A DNA stretch of 64,000 nt, taken from the NCBI GenBank assembly GCA_041392835.1, contig JAWKLF010000001.1, positions 248,001 through 312,000 on the forward strand, read 5' to 3'. Each line of letters starts with the position of its first letter. Within the stretch, counting starts at the first letter, position 1. Shown here piece after piece: positions 56,403 to 64,000 of the stretch. A model generated the notes under the pieces. The model worked only from the letters and a program-made list of their open reading frames with translations. It did not search any database and was not told where the DNA came from. A program made the position numbers and the translations under genes. The stretch comes from OLB11 sp041392835 (GTDB lineage Bacteria > Bacteroidota > Bacteroidia > Chitinophagales > Chitinophagaceae).

Positions 56403-56849
56403 TTATACATCTTTAATAACGTGAGTAACAATACCCCAAATTAAAAAATTATTTTCTTCCGTTACTCGTATCGGTTGATAATTTTCATTTTCGGGAATAA
56501 GCAAAATTTCCTTTTTAGAAATTTGAACACGCTTTGCCGTAAATTCACCGTCAATATAGCAAACGGCAACTTTGCCGTTTGTTGGTTCTAAACTTCGGTC
56601 AATTATCAGCAAATCACCGTTACAAATTCCTGCGTTTTTCAGCGAGTCGCCTTTAACTCGTCCGTAAAATGTTGCAGACGGATTTTTTATTAAATGTCGG
56701 TTTAGGTCAATTGTTAAATCTACAAAATCCAACGCTGGAGAGGGAAAACCTGCCGAAATTCCATCGTCCACATAAGGCAAAGCAAGTTCAGTTTCGGTGT
56801 CTGCCGAAAAGATGTCTATAATGTTGCCGTTATGTAGTTTTAATGTCAT
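56403..56849 (-). CDS. umuD: UmuD-like autoproteolytic subunit of polymerase V (LexA-type S24 peptidase)
   Basis: This is a 148-residue protein. A likely self-cleavage site is Ala33-Gly34 (DDGISAGFPSPALDF). The Ser-Lys dyad is Ser69 in RVKGDSLKNAG and Lys106 in GEFTAKRV. No helix-turn-helix domain is present, so it is not LexA. First gene of the operon, read from the promoter-leader repeat at 56896-57005, which contains TTTG and TATATTTG at 23-bp spacing. No LexA box was recognised with confidence. Confidence 0.93.
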   Translation of the reverse strand: MTLKLHNGNIIDIFSADTETELALPYVDDGISAGFPSPALDFVDLTIDLNRHLIKNPSATFYGRVKGDSLKNAGICNGDLLIIDRSLEPTNGKVAVCYIDGEFTAKRVQISKKEILLIPENENYQPIRVTEENNFLIWGIVTHVIKDV

Positions 56850-56895
56850 TCGTCTGTCTGTTTATGTTAGCACGGTCGTTCGGTAAAATTCTGAC

Positions 56896-57005
56896 TAACG
56901 CCAGTTTGTCCAAAAACTACCATTCCATTCACAAATATACATAAATAAGATGCATTTAAATTCAAATTAAGCAGTCTGCAAAAATGGAAATTGAAAATTT
57001 GGTTT
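56896..57005 (-). repeat. Promoter-leader repeat, copy B (upstream of umuD)
   Basis: This is the second copy of the 54223-54319 element, same orientation. On the minus strand it reads TTTG-N23-TATATTTG, a good Bacteroidota promoter (-7 at 56932-56939). The leader then opens a short ORF, MVVFGQTGVSQNFTERPC, that ends before umuD. Copy B has ~13 extra bases near 56973-56990 compared with copy A. Confidence 0.85.
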
Positions 57006-57029
57006 GAAAACAGATGTCGTATTTTGAAG

Positions 57030-57260
57030 CTAAATAAGTTTATGAAAACTGGTTTTTTGAAAAATAAATGAGCAAGTTCTTTGAGGAACTTTTTGAATAT
57101 ATTTGTCAATGGTATTGAAGAGCCTGCGTAAATTATAGGCTATGAACATGAGTCCTACATCCGCACTGGCTACTTGTTTTACTCCACTGTTCCGAATTTG
57201 CAATTCCGAACCAATATCTGGGGATTTTTAATCCTCATTTGCAACTTAACTCCGTGGTTT
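57030..57260 (-). pseudogene. IS1182-like transposase C-terminal remnant
   Basis: The minus strand encodes ASADVGLMFIAYNLRRLFNT, then IDKYIQKVPQ and a stop at 57030, the usual end of DDE transposases of the IS1182/IS4-like group ('xFIAYNLRR'). A part in another frame upstream (KNPQILVRNCKFGTVE) corresponds to the conserved 'R..VEHPFGTIKR' region, with the segment between shortened and frameshifted. Only the tail remains. It marks the boundary of the acquired SOS region. Confidence 0.75.
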
Positions 57261-57338
57261 GTATACTCACAAACCTCACTATTTTTATTATACTCTATCA
57301 AAATAATGTTTTATGAAAGCAAATCTACTAAAAATATG

Positions 57339-57445
57339 ATACCGATTAAACTACTGTAACAGACTAAAAATGGTCTGAACATCAGCAATATCGGCATAAA
57401 CCACTCTAAAAATTGGTCTGAAACCAATTTAAGACTGGTATTACA
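57339..57445 (+). repeat. Dispersed ~108-bp intergenic repeat, copy R3
   Basis: This is nearly identical to R2 over its right two thirds (GGTCTGAACATCAGCAATAT, then CGGCATAAACCACTCTAAAA). Hairpin 1 is AGACTA-AAAA-TGGTCT (one G-T pair keeps the stem). Hairpin 2 is identical to R2. It lies between the IS1182-like remnant and the 3' end of porX, in a stretch with no genes. Confidence 0.9.
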
Positions 57446-57567
57446 CGAATCAAATGCTGAAGACTAAAAGTAATTTTCAGGTTCTATGCTAAACTCCAAT
57501 GCCTTTTTTTCACAATTTCTCCAGTCCAGTACTCAGCAGAGAGTGAATACACTATATAGCTTCTGCA

Positions 57568-59121
57568 TTACTTACTTTCCATTTTTACCACAGGCACAAG
57601 CATTTCTTCTAACGAAACACCACCATGTTGAAAGGTATTTTTAAAATAGTTTACGTAGTAATTATAATTATTAGGATAGCATAAATAACCATCGTATTTA
57701 CCAAAGATGAAAGTAGAATTGAAGTTGGGCTTGGGCAATCCTATTTCATGAGGTTCTTTGAACGCTATTACATCTCGCTTTTCGTATTGCAAATTCTTTC
57801 CGTGTTTATAGCGAATATTAGTTGTTGTTTGTTTATCGCCTATTACCTTGGAAGCACTTTTTACTTTCACACTTCCGTGGTCTGTTGCCAGCACTACTTT
57901 TATATTTTTATCGGCCACTTTTTTTAATGCTCTATGAAGTGGCGAATGCTCAAACCAGCTCTGTGTAAGCGAACGATAGGCCATATCATCATTGGCCAAC
58001 TCTTTGAGTACTTCCATTTCGGTTCGTGCATGCGAAAGCATATCTACAAAATTGTACACAATTATATTGATGTCATTGTGTAGCATATCTTGTATGTTGT
58101 TCACTAGCTGTTCTCCGCTATCATGATTAGTGATTTTAGTATAGGAAAATTTTAAATCTTGTTTGCCCAATTGTTTTAATTGATGATTGAAAAACAATTC
58201 TTCGTATAAATTTTTACCACCATCCTCATCATCATTTTTCCATTCTACCGGAAATTTTTTTTCAATATCTATGGGTAACATGCCCGCAAATATGGCATTT
58301 CGGCTATATTGTGTAGTGGTAGGCAAAGTGGCCAAGGCTATGTCTTCATTTAGTATTTTGAATAGTTCATTAAACTTAGGTTGTAATACTTTCCACTGAT
58401 CGTATCGCAAATTGTCTAATAGAATAAAAAATGTGCTTTTGCCTTTTTCTATAAATGGAAATAAATGTTCTTTCAATAAATTATGACTCATCACGGGTGC
58501 ATCATTCGATTTTCTTTGTATCCATTTGGCATAATTTTTTTCTATGTACTTGCAAAATTCATTGTTGGCTTCTTCTTTTTGTTGTGTATGTATTTCTTGC
58601 ATTTCGCTACTTTCAGATTTTTGCATTTCGAGTTCCCAATACACAATTTTTTTGTAGAGTTCGCACCATTCGGCATAATCGGGATTAGAATTCAAGGCCA
58701 AAAATAATTTTCTAAATTCTTGCTGATAGTTTTGATTGGTTTTGTCGCTTACTAATGACTTTTGGTCTAGTATTTTTTTTAATGTTAGCAATACTTGATT
58801 AGGGTTCACTGGTTTTATCAAATAATCTGTGATTTGTGATCCTATAGCATCCTCCATCACATTTTCTGCCTCGTTTTTTGTTATCATTACTACAGGCATA
58901 TGGGCCTGTATTTCTTTTATTTGAGCCAGGGTTTCCAATCCTGTCATGCCGGGCATGCTTTCGTCAAGCAATACTACATCTACTTCATTATTTTTTATAT
59001 ATTCCAATCCGTCATATCCATTCGATATTCGTTCTACTTCGTAGCCTTTATTTTGTAAAAACATAATTTGTGAGGTCAATGAATCCATCTCATCATCTAT
59101 CCATAATATTTTAGCGCTCAT
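57568..59121 (-). CDS. porX: T9SS regulator PorX (receiver plus PglZ domain)
   Basis: This is a 517-residue response regulator of type IX secretion. The N-terminal receiver (1-120) has the acidic pocket WIDDE (Asp9, Asp10), phospho-acceptor Asp53 in VVLLDESMPG, the conserved Lys in YLIKPVN and Thr in VVMITKN. A helical linker follows (about 125-215). The C-terminal PglZ domain of the alkaline phosphatase superfamily shows FILLDNLRYDQW and LPTTTQYSRNAIFAG, and the later metal ligands lie in LATDHGSV. Length equals known PorX proteins. Its partner PorY is not in the window. It probably controls export of the T9SS substrates seen here. Confidence 0.95.
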   Translation of the reverse strand: MSAKILWIDDEMDSLTSQIMFLQNKGYEVERISNGYDGLEYIKNNEVDVVLLDESMPGMTGLETLAQIKEIQAHMPVVMITKNEAENVMEDAIGSQITDYLIKPVNPNQVLLTLKKILDQKSLVSDKTNQNYQQEFRKLFLALNSNPDYAEWCELYKKIVYWELEMQKSESSEMQEIHTQQKEEANNEFCKYIEKNYAKWIQRKSNDAPVMSHNLLKEHLFPFIEKGKSTFFILLDNLRYDQWKVLQPKFNELFKILNEDIALATLPTTTQYSRNAIFAGMLPIDIEKKFPVEWKNDDEDGGKNLYEELFFNHQLKQLGKQDLKFSYTKITNHDSGEQLVNNIQDMLHNDINIIVYNFVDMLSHARTEMEVLKELANDDMAYRSLTQSWFEHSPLHRALKKVADKNIKVVLATDHGSVKVKSASKVIGDKQTTTNIRYKHGKNLQYEKRDVIAFKEPHEIGLPKPNFNSTFIFGKYDGYLCYPNNYNYYVNYFKNTFQHGGVSLEEMLVPVVKMESK

Positions 59122-59181
59122 AGTTGGGGGTTTGTTTTATGTAAAAAGGTATTGTATGCTATCAAAAAAACGATAGGGCAA

Positions 59182-59189
59182 CAAAAATA
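59182..59189 (-). promoter_or_regulatory. -7 box of porX
   Basis: The minus strand reads TATTTTTG, matching TAnnTTTG, about 60 bp before the porX start. The -33 is not clear. Confidence 0.4.
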
Positions 59190-59230
59190 GTGTAACAGAA
59201 AAGCTAATAAATGGTAAAAAAAGCCTAAAA

Positions 59231-60361
59231 TCAATATTTGCTTTCGCCACTTATGGTTGGATACACAATTTCATCAATATTGTCTGCAAAAGGCGAACTA
59301 GATGCTTTTGCTTCAAGCAATTGCTTCCAACGTATATTGCCAAACTCGGCATCTATACAGTAGAGGTATTTGTCAAATGCTGAAAAATATGCATTTTGAC
59401 CAACTATGATGGGAGAAGACTTTACAATACTACCAGCAGGAAATTTCCATTTCAAATCGCCAGTTACAAAGTCTAAAGCATAAACATTGAAGTCATAGCT
59501 TCCTACAAGTATCGTATTACTCAATTCGTGCACTGCTGGGCTTGAGTACACACGTTCTTTGGTTTTATACTTCCATCGCAATAAGCCCGAAGTAGTATCT
59601 ACGCAATATATATACTGATCATCGCTACCAAAAAGACACATGCCGCCATATACCAATGGTGATGATTGTACTTTATTGTTTGTAGTAAATACCCACTTGC
59701 TGGTATTATTATCATTCATAGCATACATCTTATTGTCATCGCTACCAAAATAGATTAGTGTGTTTTGAACATCTACGGAACTTGCTACATCTAAACCTGC
59801 CATAGCAGTACTCCAGTTGAGTGTGCCGCTTGACGCATCAACTACAAATACCGTATTGCCTGCGCTATAATATATATTGCCATCGTTGTAAGTAGGCGAT
59901 GATGTACTGCTTACAGAACTATAAAACCATTTTTCGACATGTGTTGTATCAAAGGCATACAAACCATCTGAAGCTGCTATAAATATATAGCCATCATTGA
60001 CACAAAGAGAATTTTTAGAATTTTTTCCAATATTGGTTTCTCTGATTATTTTTTGTTCTATAGGGTCTATCGTATATAAAAAACCTTGTGTAGTTAGCAA
60101 AAAGATTTTTCTATTATAAAAAACAGGTACACCGCTCGAATAGCCTTTAGTAGCATATTCAACTAGTTTATCTCCCGTTTCTGGGTTTAAAGCCAACAGC
60201 TTATTATTTTCTGTAGTGATATAAATTGCTTTTTGCCTTTTCTTACCCAATGGCTCATCGCCACTAATGGTTTTATTGCATGCAGTGCCAATGCCAATAT
60301 AGATGGCTAGCGAAAATATAATTCGTATACAAATGCTTACTTTGATTTTTGAAATTTGCAT
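59231..60361 (-). CDS. PQQ-type beta-propeller lipoprotein
   Basis: This is a protein of about 376 residues. The N-terminus has a hydrophobic core followed by GIGTACNK, a lipobox-like site with Cys near residue 28. The body contains about seven propeller blades with the PQQ-repeat pattern (VFVVDASSGTLNWSTAMAG, YIYCVDTTSGLLRWKYKTKE, NVYALDFVTGDLKWKFPAGS, YLYCIDAEFGNIRWKQLLEA). It resembles BamB, but the phylum does not generally use BamB, so the role is open. I start at MQISKIK (60361) because the TATATTTG box lies 4 bases upstream; the earlier in-frame ATG at 60400 lies within the promoter. Confidence 0.85.
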   Translation of the reverse strand: MQISKIKVSICIRIIFSLAIYIGIGTACNKTISGDEPLGKKRQKAIYITTENNKLLALNPETGDKLVEYATKGYSSGVPVFYNRKIFLLTTQGFLYTIDPIEQKIIRETNIGKNSKNSLCVNDGYIFIAASDGLYAFDTTHVEKWFYSSVSSTSSPTYNDGNIYYSAGNTVFVVDASSGTLNWSTAMAGLDVASSVDVQNTLIYFGSDDNKMYAMNDNNTSKWVFTTNNKVQSSPLVYGGMCLFGSDDQYIYCVDTTSGLLRWKYKTKERVYSSPAVHELSNTILVGSYDFNVYALDFVTGDLKWKFPAGSIVKSSPIIVGQNAYFSAFDKYLYCIDAEFGNIRWKQLLEAKASSSPFADNIDEIVYPTISGESKY

Positions 60362-60365
60362 ATAA

Positions 60366-60373
60366 CAAATATA
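60366..60373 (-). promoter_or_regulatory. -7 box abutting the start of the PQQ-propeller lipoprotein gene
   Basis: The minus strand reads TATATTTG, then TTAT, then ATG. This 4-base spacing, the same as at anmK, suggests a leaderless transcript. Confidence 0.6.
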
Positions 60374-60524
60374 GGCTTGTTTTGTGATATAAAAATACAC
60401 TAAGGCAAATTAATAATTAGCCCCTCACGCTTCTCAACCTTTTTTTGAATATGCAGATTTACAAGTTTTGAAAAATAATTTTTCAACTTTGCTAATTACA
60501 TTTACAAAAAAATAAAAAACGTCT

Positions 60525-62204
60525 ATGTCCAATTTCCCATCTGATTTAGAAATTGCTCAATCTGCGAGCATACAACACATAAAGCTCATAGCTCATAAAA
60601 TTAATGTCTCTGAAGATCATTTATATTATTATGGCAAAAACAAAGCCAAGCTACCCTTAGAATTAATAGATGAAGAAAAAATAAAAAAATCAAAATTAAT
60701 ATTAGTATCTGCCATCAATCCTACTCCAGCCGGTGAGGGAAAAACTACAGTATCTATAGGGCTCAATGAAGGGCTTAATAAAATAGGTAAAAAAGCACTA
60801 GTAGTATTGCGCGAACCTTCTTTGGGGCCTGTATTTGGCATTAAGGGTGGTGCTGCTGGTGGTGGCTATTCGCAAGTAATACCCATGGAGGATATAAACT
60901 TGCATTTTACTGGCGACTTTGCTGCTGTAGAAAAAGCAAATAATCTTTTAGCTGCTTTGATAGATAACAACCTGCAAAACAAACAAAACAATCTCAATAT
61001 AGACCCCCGAACTATAAAATGGAAACGTGTCATGGATATGAACGATAGAGCATTGCGTCAAATCATTATAGGTATAGGTGGCACCGCAAATGGCATACCC
61101 CGAGAAGATGGTTTTAATATAACACCAGCTAGCGAAGTGATGGCTATACTCTGCATGAGCAAAGACATCGATGATTTAAAGACTCGCTTAGGCAATATTT
61201 TTGTTGGATTTACATTCGACAAGAAACCCATTTTTGCCAGAGATTTAAAAGCCGAAGGCGCTATGGCTATTTTATTAAAAGATGCTATACGACCTAATTT
61301 GGTACAGACCCTAGAAGGCAATCCTGCTATATTGCATGGTGGCCCATTTGCCAATATAGCCCAAGGCACCAATACTATATTGGCTACTAAAATGGGATTA
61401 TCCTTGGCAGATTATGTTGTTACAGAAGCTGGCTTTGGTGCTGACTTGGGAGCCGAAAAATTTATGAATATCAAATGTGGTTATGGACAACTAAAACCAG
61501 AAGCTATCGTACTAGTTTGTACTATCAGAGCCCTAAGACATCATGGTGGCGCACTCAAAGATGAGTACAATACACCAAACATGGATAAAATCATCAAAGG
61601 ATTTGGCAATTTAGAAAAGCATATTGAAAACTGTAAAAAGTTTGGTATCACACCTGTTGTTGCCATCAATCATTTTCCGGCAGATAGTCAAGAAGAAATT
61701 GAATATGTACAAATGCAATGCAAAAAATTGGGTGTCAATGCTGTAGTTTCCTATGGCTTTGCCAAAGGTGGCGAAGGCACAAAAGAACTGGCCCAAGCAG
61801 TATTAGAAAGTATAGAACAAGGCAACAATGCTTTTAAACCACTCTATGATTGGTCTTTGTCGATAGAAGATAAAATACATAAAATAGCTACTGAAATTTA
61901 TGGCGCTGATGGCGTTGAGTATTCGTCCAAAGCTCGCAATCAAATCAAAATGATTAATGATTTGGGCTATCAATCCTTTCCGGTATGTATGGCCAAAACA
62001 CAAAAGTCTTTGAGCGATAAAGAAAAAATGATAGGCCGACCCAAAGGCTTTATAATCAACGTAAGAGAATTTGAATTTGCAGCTGGTGCTGGTTTTATCA
62101 TACCTATACTTGGCGACATGATGCGTATGCCAGGCTTGCCCGCTATACCGGCCTCCGAAAATATGGACATAGACAATAATGGAAAAATTAGTGGTTTGAG
62201 CTAA
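60525..62204 (+). CDS. fhs: Formate-tetrahydrofolate ligase
   Basis: This is a 559-residue ATP-dependent enzyme that makes 10-formyl-tetrahydrofolate from formate and THF for purine and one-carbon metabolism. Motifs are the P-loop TPAGEGKTTVSIGL (about 68-81), REPSLGPVFGIKGGAAGGGYSQ-type run at about 96-117, HFTGDFAA, GGPFANIAQGTN and the C-terminal MPGLPAIPA. Length is normal. A gap of 151 bp precedes it and contains CAACTTTG at about 60485, one mismatch from a -7 box. The following kinase gene starts 23 bp downstream. Confidence 0.97.
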   Translation: MSNFPSDLEIAQSASIQHIKLIAHKINVSEDHLYYYGKNKAKLPLELIDEEKIKKSKLILVSAINPTPAGEGKTTVSIGLNEGLNKIGKKALVVLREPSLGPVFGIKGGAAGGGYSQVIPMEDINLHFTGDFAAVEKANNLLAALIDNNLQNKQNNLNIDPRTIKWKRVMDMNDRALRQIIIGIGGTANGIPREDGFNITPASEVMAILCMSKDIDDLKTRLGNIFVGFTFDKKPIFARDLKAEGAMAILLKDAIRPNLVQTLEGNPAILHGGPFANIAQGTNTILATKMGLSLADYVVTEAGFGADLGAEKFMNIKCGYGQLKPEAIVLVCTIRALRHHGGALKDEYNTPNMDKIIKGFGNLEKHIENCKKFGITPVVAINHFPADSQEEIEYVQMQCKKLGVNAVVSYGFAKGGEGTKELAQAVLESIEQGNNAFKPLYDWSLSIEDKIHKIATEIYGADGVEYSSKARNQIKMINDLGYQSFPVCMAKTQKSLSDKEKMIGRPKGFIINVREFEFAAGAGFIIPILGDMMRMPGLPAIPASENMDIDNNGKISGLS

Positions 62205-62227
62205 TCTATTAAAAAATTTATCAGGCT

Positions 62228-64000
62228 ATGAAAAAATGGATTTTATTTTTTTTATGTTGCCCAACAATACTTTTTGCCAAAAAAAGTAATGAAGAATTAT
62301 TGCAAGATGCCAAAGTTGGAAATGATAGTATCAAAACATTAAGCTATTATCAACTTGCAAAAAACTATTTACGTATCTCAACAGATACTTGCCGACTCTA
62401 TGCCTTACAAAGTTTGGCACTAGCCAAAAAGTTAAACATGAAAAGGTACATAGGCGAAAATTTTTCTATTTTAGGAGCAGCCGAAAAAAATGATGGCAAC
62501 TTTGAAAAAGCTATAGCCTATCATTTAGAATCCATAGTGATAAAAGAAAAAATGAATGATACTATAGGATTAAGTATTGCAAACAATGATATAGGCATAG
62601 TGTATAAAAGTATGGAGCGTTTTAAAGAAGCACTACCCTATTATAGAAAATCAAATACATACGCTCAACTAGCTCATTTTGACAAAGGCATTTCTATGAC
62701 GTATTCCAATATAGGTACTATATATTCGGCCATCGAACAAAATGATTCTGCTGTTTTTTATTATGAAAAAGCCATGCAATATGCTAAATCAAAAAACGAT
62801 AGCAGTAGCCTAGTAAATGCCATGGCCAACTTGGGGGAGATATATACAACCCTCAAACAATACGATAAAGCACTTTATTACCTCAAACAATGTATTCCTA
62901 TAGATCAAGCTTTTGATGATAGATATGGCCTTGCCTTAGACTATATCAACATAGCCAATGTGCTATCCAACTTAAAACAACACGATCAAGCCCTAACATA
63001 CATTGACAAAGGAATTGAATACGCACAAGATGCTGGCATGGTAAAAGAAATACTACTCGGATATAATACAAAAGCTGGTATTTATAAAACCATGCATCAA
63101 TATGACAAAGCAGTAGATTGGATGGATAAGGCAAGAATTATGCGAGATTCTATTGTAAATACCGAAACCAACTTGCAAGTAAGTGAGCTCTCTACAAAAT
63201 ATGAAACAGAGAAAAAAGAAAAGGAAATATTAATTCAAAAAAACAAAATCACTAAACAAAGAATTTGGATTTTTAGCATTTTGGGTTTATTGGCTACTGC
63301 CATATCGCTTGGCTGGGCTCGATATAGAAGACTCAAAATACAAGATGAAATAAAACTCCAAAAAGCAATACAAGAACAAGAAGTGAAAGCCTTAAAAAGC
63401 GTGATGGAAGCCGAAGAAAAAGAACGAGAACGCATAGCACTGGAGCTACATGATGGAGTTGGACAATTGATGAGTGCAGCAAAATTAAACTTGAACGCTT
63501 TTGAAACACAAATTGATTTGACAGATGAGAAAAAGAAAAATTTATTTCAAAAAATAAGTGATCTCATAAGTGATTCAGCCAAAGAAGTGCGCAGCGTAGC
63601 TCACAATATGATGCCCAATGTATTGTTAAAAAAAGGACTTACACAGGCTATTCAAGAATTTATTAATAAGATAGACCACAACGTATTAAAAATAAATTTG
63701 CACACAGAAGGCATACAAAGACAAATAGCTACAGACAAAGAGTCCGTACTTTATAGAGTCATACAAGAATGTGTCAACAATGTCATTAAGCATGCACAAG
63801 CCAATCATTTGGATATTGCGCTTATCAATGAGGATCAGGGTATCAGCATTACCATAGAAGACAATGGCGTGGGTTTTGATTGGAATGCTCTGTCTGAACA
63901 TGAAGGCATGGGTGTAAAAAATATTAAATCAAGAATTGAATATCTTAATGGTAGCGTCGAATTTGATTCTGCACTAGGAAGAGGTACAGTAGTTAGTATT
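62228..64000 (+). CDS. TPR-domain sensor histidine kinase, 3' end outside window
   Basis: This is 591 codons open to the window edge. The signal peptide (MKKWILFFLCC...LFA) is followed by about six to seven TPR units (about 40-310, e.g. GIVYKSMERFKEALPYYRKS, YEKAMQY, GEIYTTLKQYDKALYYLKQC). Then come one membrane helix (about 340-360), a coiled coil, and a HisKA_3-type phosphoacceptor (His408 in RIALELHDGVGQLM). The HATPase domain has an N box (CVNNVIKHA), G1 (EDNGVGF) and G2 (GMGVKNIKSR). This NarL/LuxR-type architecture in Bacteroidota usually pairs with a LuxR-family response regulator next to it, which would lie beyond 64000. Only a few dozen residues are missing. Confidence 0.92.
   Translation, partial: MKKWILFFLCCPTILFAKKSNEELLQDAKVGNDSIKTLSYYQLAKNYLRISTDTCRLYALQSLALAKKLNMKRYIGENFSILGAAEKNDGNFEKAIAYHLESIVIKEKMNDTIGLSIANNDIGIVYKSMERFKEALPYYRKSNTYAQLAHFDKGISMTYSNIGTIYSAIEQNDSAVFYYEKAMQYAKSKNDSSSLVNAMANLGEIYTTLKQYDKALYYLKQCIPIDQAFDDRYGLALDYINIANVLSNLKQHDQALTYIDKGIEYAQDAGMVKEILLGYNTKAGIYKTMHQYDKAVDWMDKARIMRDSIVNTETNLQVSELSTKYETEKKEKEILIQKNKITKQRIWIFSILGLLATAISLGWARYRRLKIQDEIKLQKAIQEQEVKALKSVMEAEEKERERIALELHDGVGQLMSAAKLNLNAFETQIDLTDEKKKNLFQKISDLISDSAKEVRSVAHNMMPNVLLKKGLTQAIQEFINKIDHNVLKINLHTEGIQRQIATDKESVLYRVIQECVNNVIKHAQANHLDIALINEDQGISITIEDNGVGFDWNALSEHEGMGVKNIKSRIEYLNGSVEFDSALGRGTVVSI

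Noticed and set aside
53714..57260. The SOS region as an integron cassette array with attC sites
   Set aside because: The repeated elements and hairpins are suggestive, but no integron integrase is in the window and the repeats contain promoters at gene starts, unlike attC sites at gene ends. I keep only the weaker cassette-like statement.
59231..60361. BamB, the outer-membrane assembly lipoprotein
   Set aside because: The propeller and lipobox fit, but BamB is not a general component of the Bam complex in Bacteroidota and the neighbours do not support it, so only the fold is named.
1..64000. Search for tRNA, rRNA, tmRNA or CRISPR arrays
   Set aside because: No cloverleaf-like sequence with CCA-type end, no rRNA-like block and no regularly spaced short repeats were seen by eye. 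A tRNAscan or Infernal run would be needed to exclude them fully.

Overview
The window comes from an AT-rich member of the Bacteroidota. The evidence is: several secreted proteins ending in type IX secretion (T9SS) C-terminal sorting domains (the 'YPNP' motif), a PorX-type T9SS regulator, a Bacteroidota-style atpB-E-F-H-A operon, BatD/BatE, a GH3/beta-lactamase fusion, and many upstream regions with the Bacteroidota -7 box TAnnTTTG instead of a sigma-70 -10/-35 pair. I cannot place it below phylum level. No rRNA, tRNA or CRISPR array was seen.

Layout. 1-4160: three tandem paralogous T9SS-exported proteins (the first cut by the window edge). 4370-8592 (minus): F0F1 ATP synthase genes atpB-E-F-H-A, with a strong hairpin between atpE and atpF and a terminator directly after atpA, where atpG might be expected. 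8737-17799: surface polysaccharide genes (UDP-GlcNAc 2-epimerase, asparagine-synthase-like amidotransferase, glycosyltransferases, a beta-helix protein whose 5' end looks broken, a Wzy-like polymerase). 17900-21600: a gene graveyard holding a T9SS-domain remnant, an IS3-family transposase remnant, a frameshifted secreted beta-propeller gene and a glycosyltransferase tail, with short related repeats on each side of the propeller gene. 21605-28290: a large VPS10/BNR-type secreted protein, DNA polymerase I and a small outer-membrane barrel. 28488-34353: peptidoglycan recycling and envelope genes (NagZ-like GH3 fused to a serine hydrolase, O-antigen ligase, VanZ, AnmK).

34451-43262 is a secreted-protein island. 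It holds a formylglycine-generating-enzyme-like protein, a T9SS protein with six GGxGDG repeats, a chimeric scrap (histidine kinase tail joined to a second copy of a dockerin-like tail), and a protein of about 1,935 residues with an exact 478-codon internal tandem duplication and a dockerin-like C-terminus. 43368-53443 holds a hypothetical secreted protein, a copper-type P-ATPase, TsaE, BatE/BatD and a large DUF4175-type membrane/coiled-coil protein. 53700-57260 looks acquired: a GNAT acetyltransferase and a umuD-umuC-SRAP SOS operon, each with a copy of the same promoter-leader repeat of about 100 bp, bordered by an IS1182-like transposase remnant. 57568-64000 holds porX, a PQQ-type propeller lipoprotein, formate-tetrahydrofolate ligase and a TPR sensor histidine kinase running off the end.

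The most unusual non-coding signal is a ~108-bp dispersed repeat present three times (4162, 24603, 57339). All copies are intergenic and in the same orientation, and each carries two conserved hairpins. Two shorter related copies (18741, 21301) flank the decayed propeller gene. The second is the SOS region, whose repeated promoter-leader sequence suggests cassette-like assembly.
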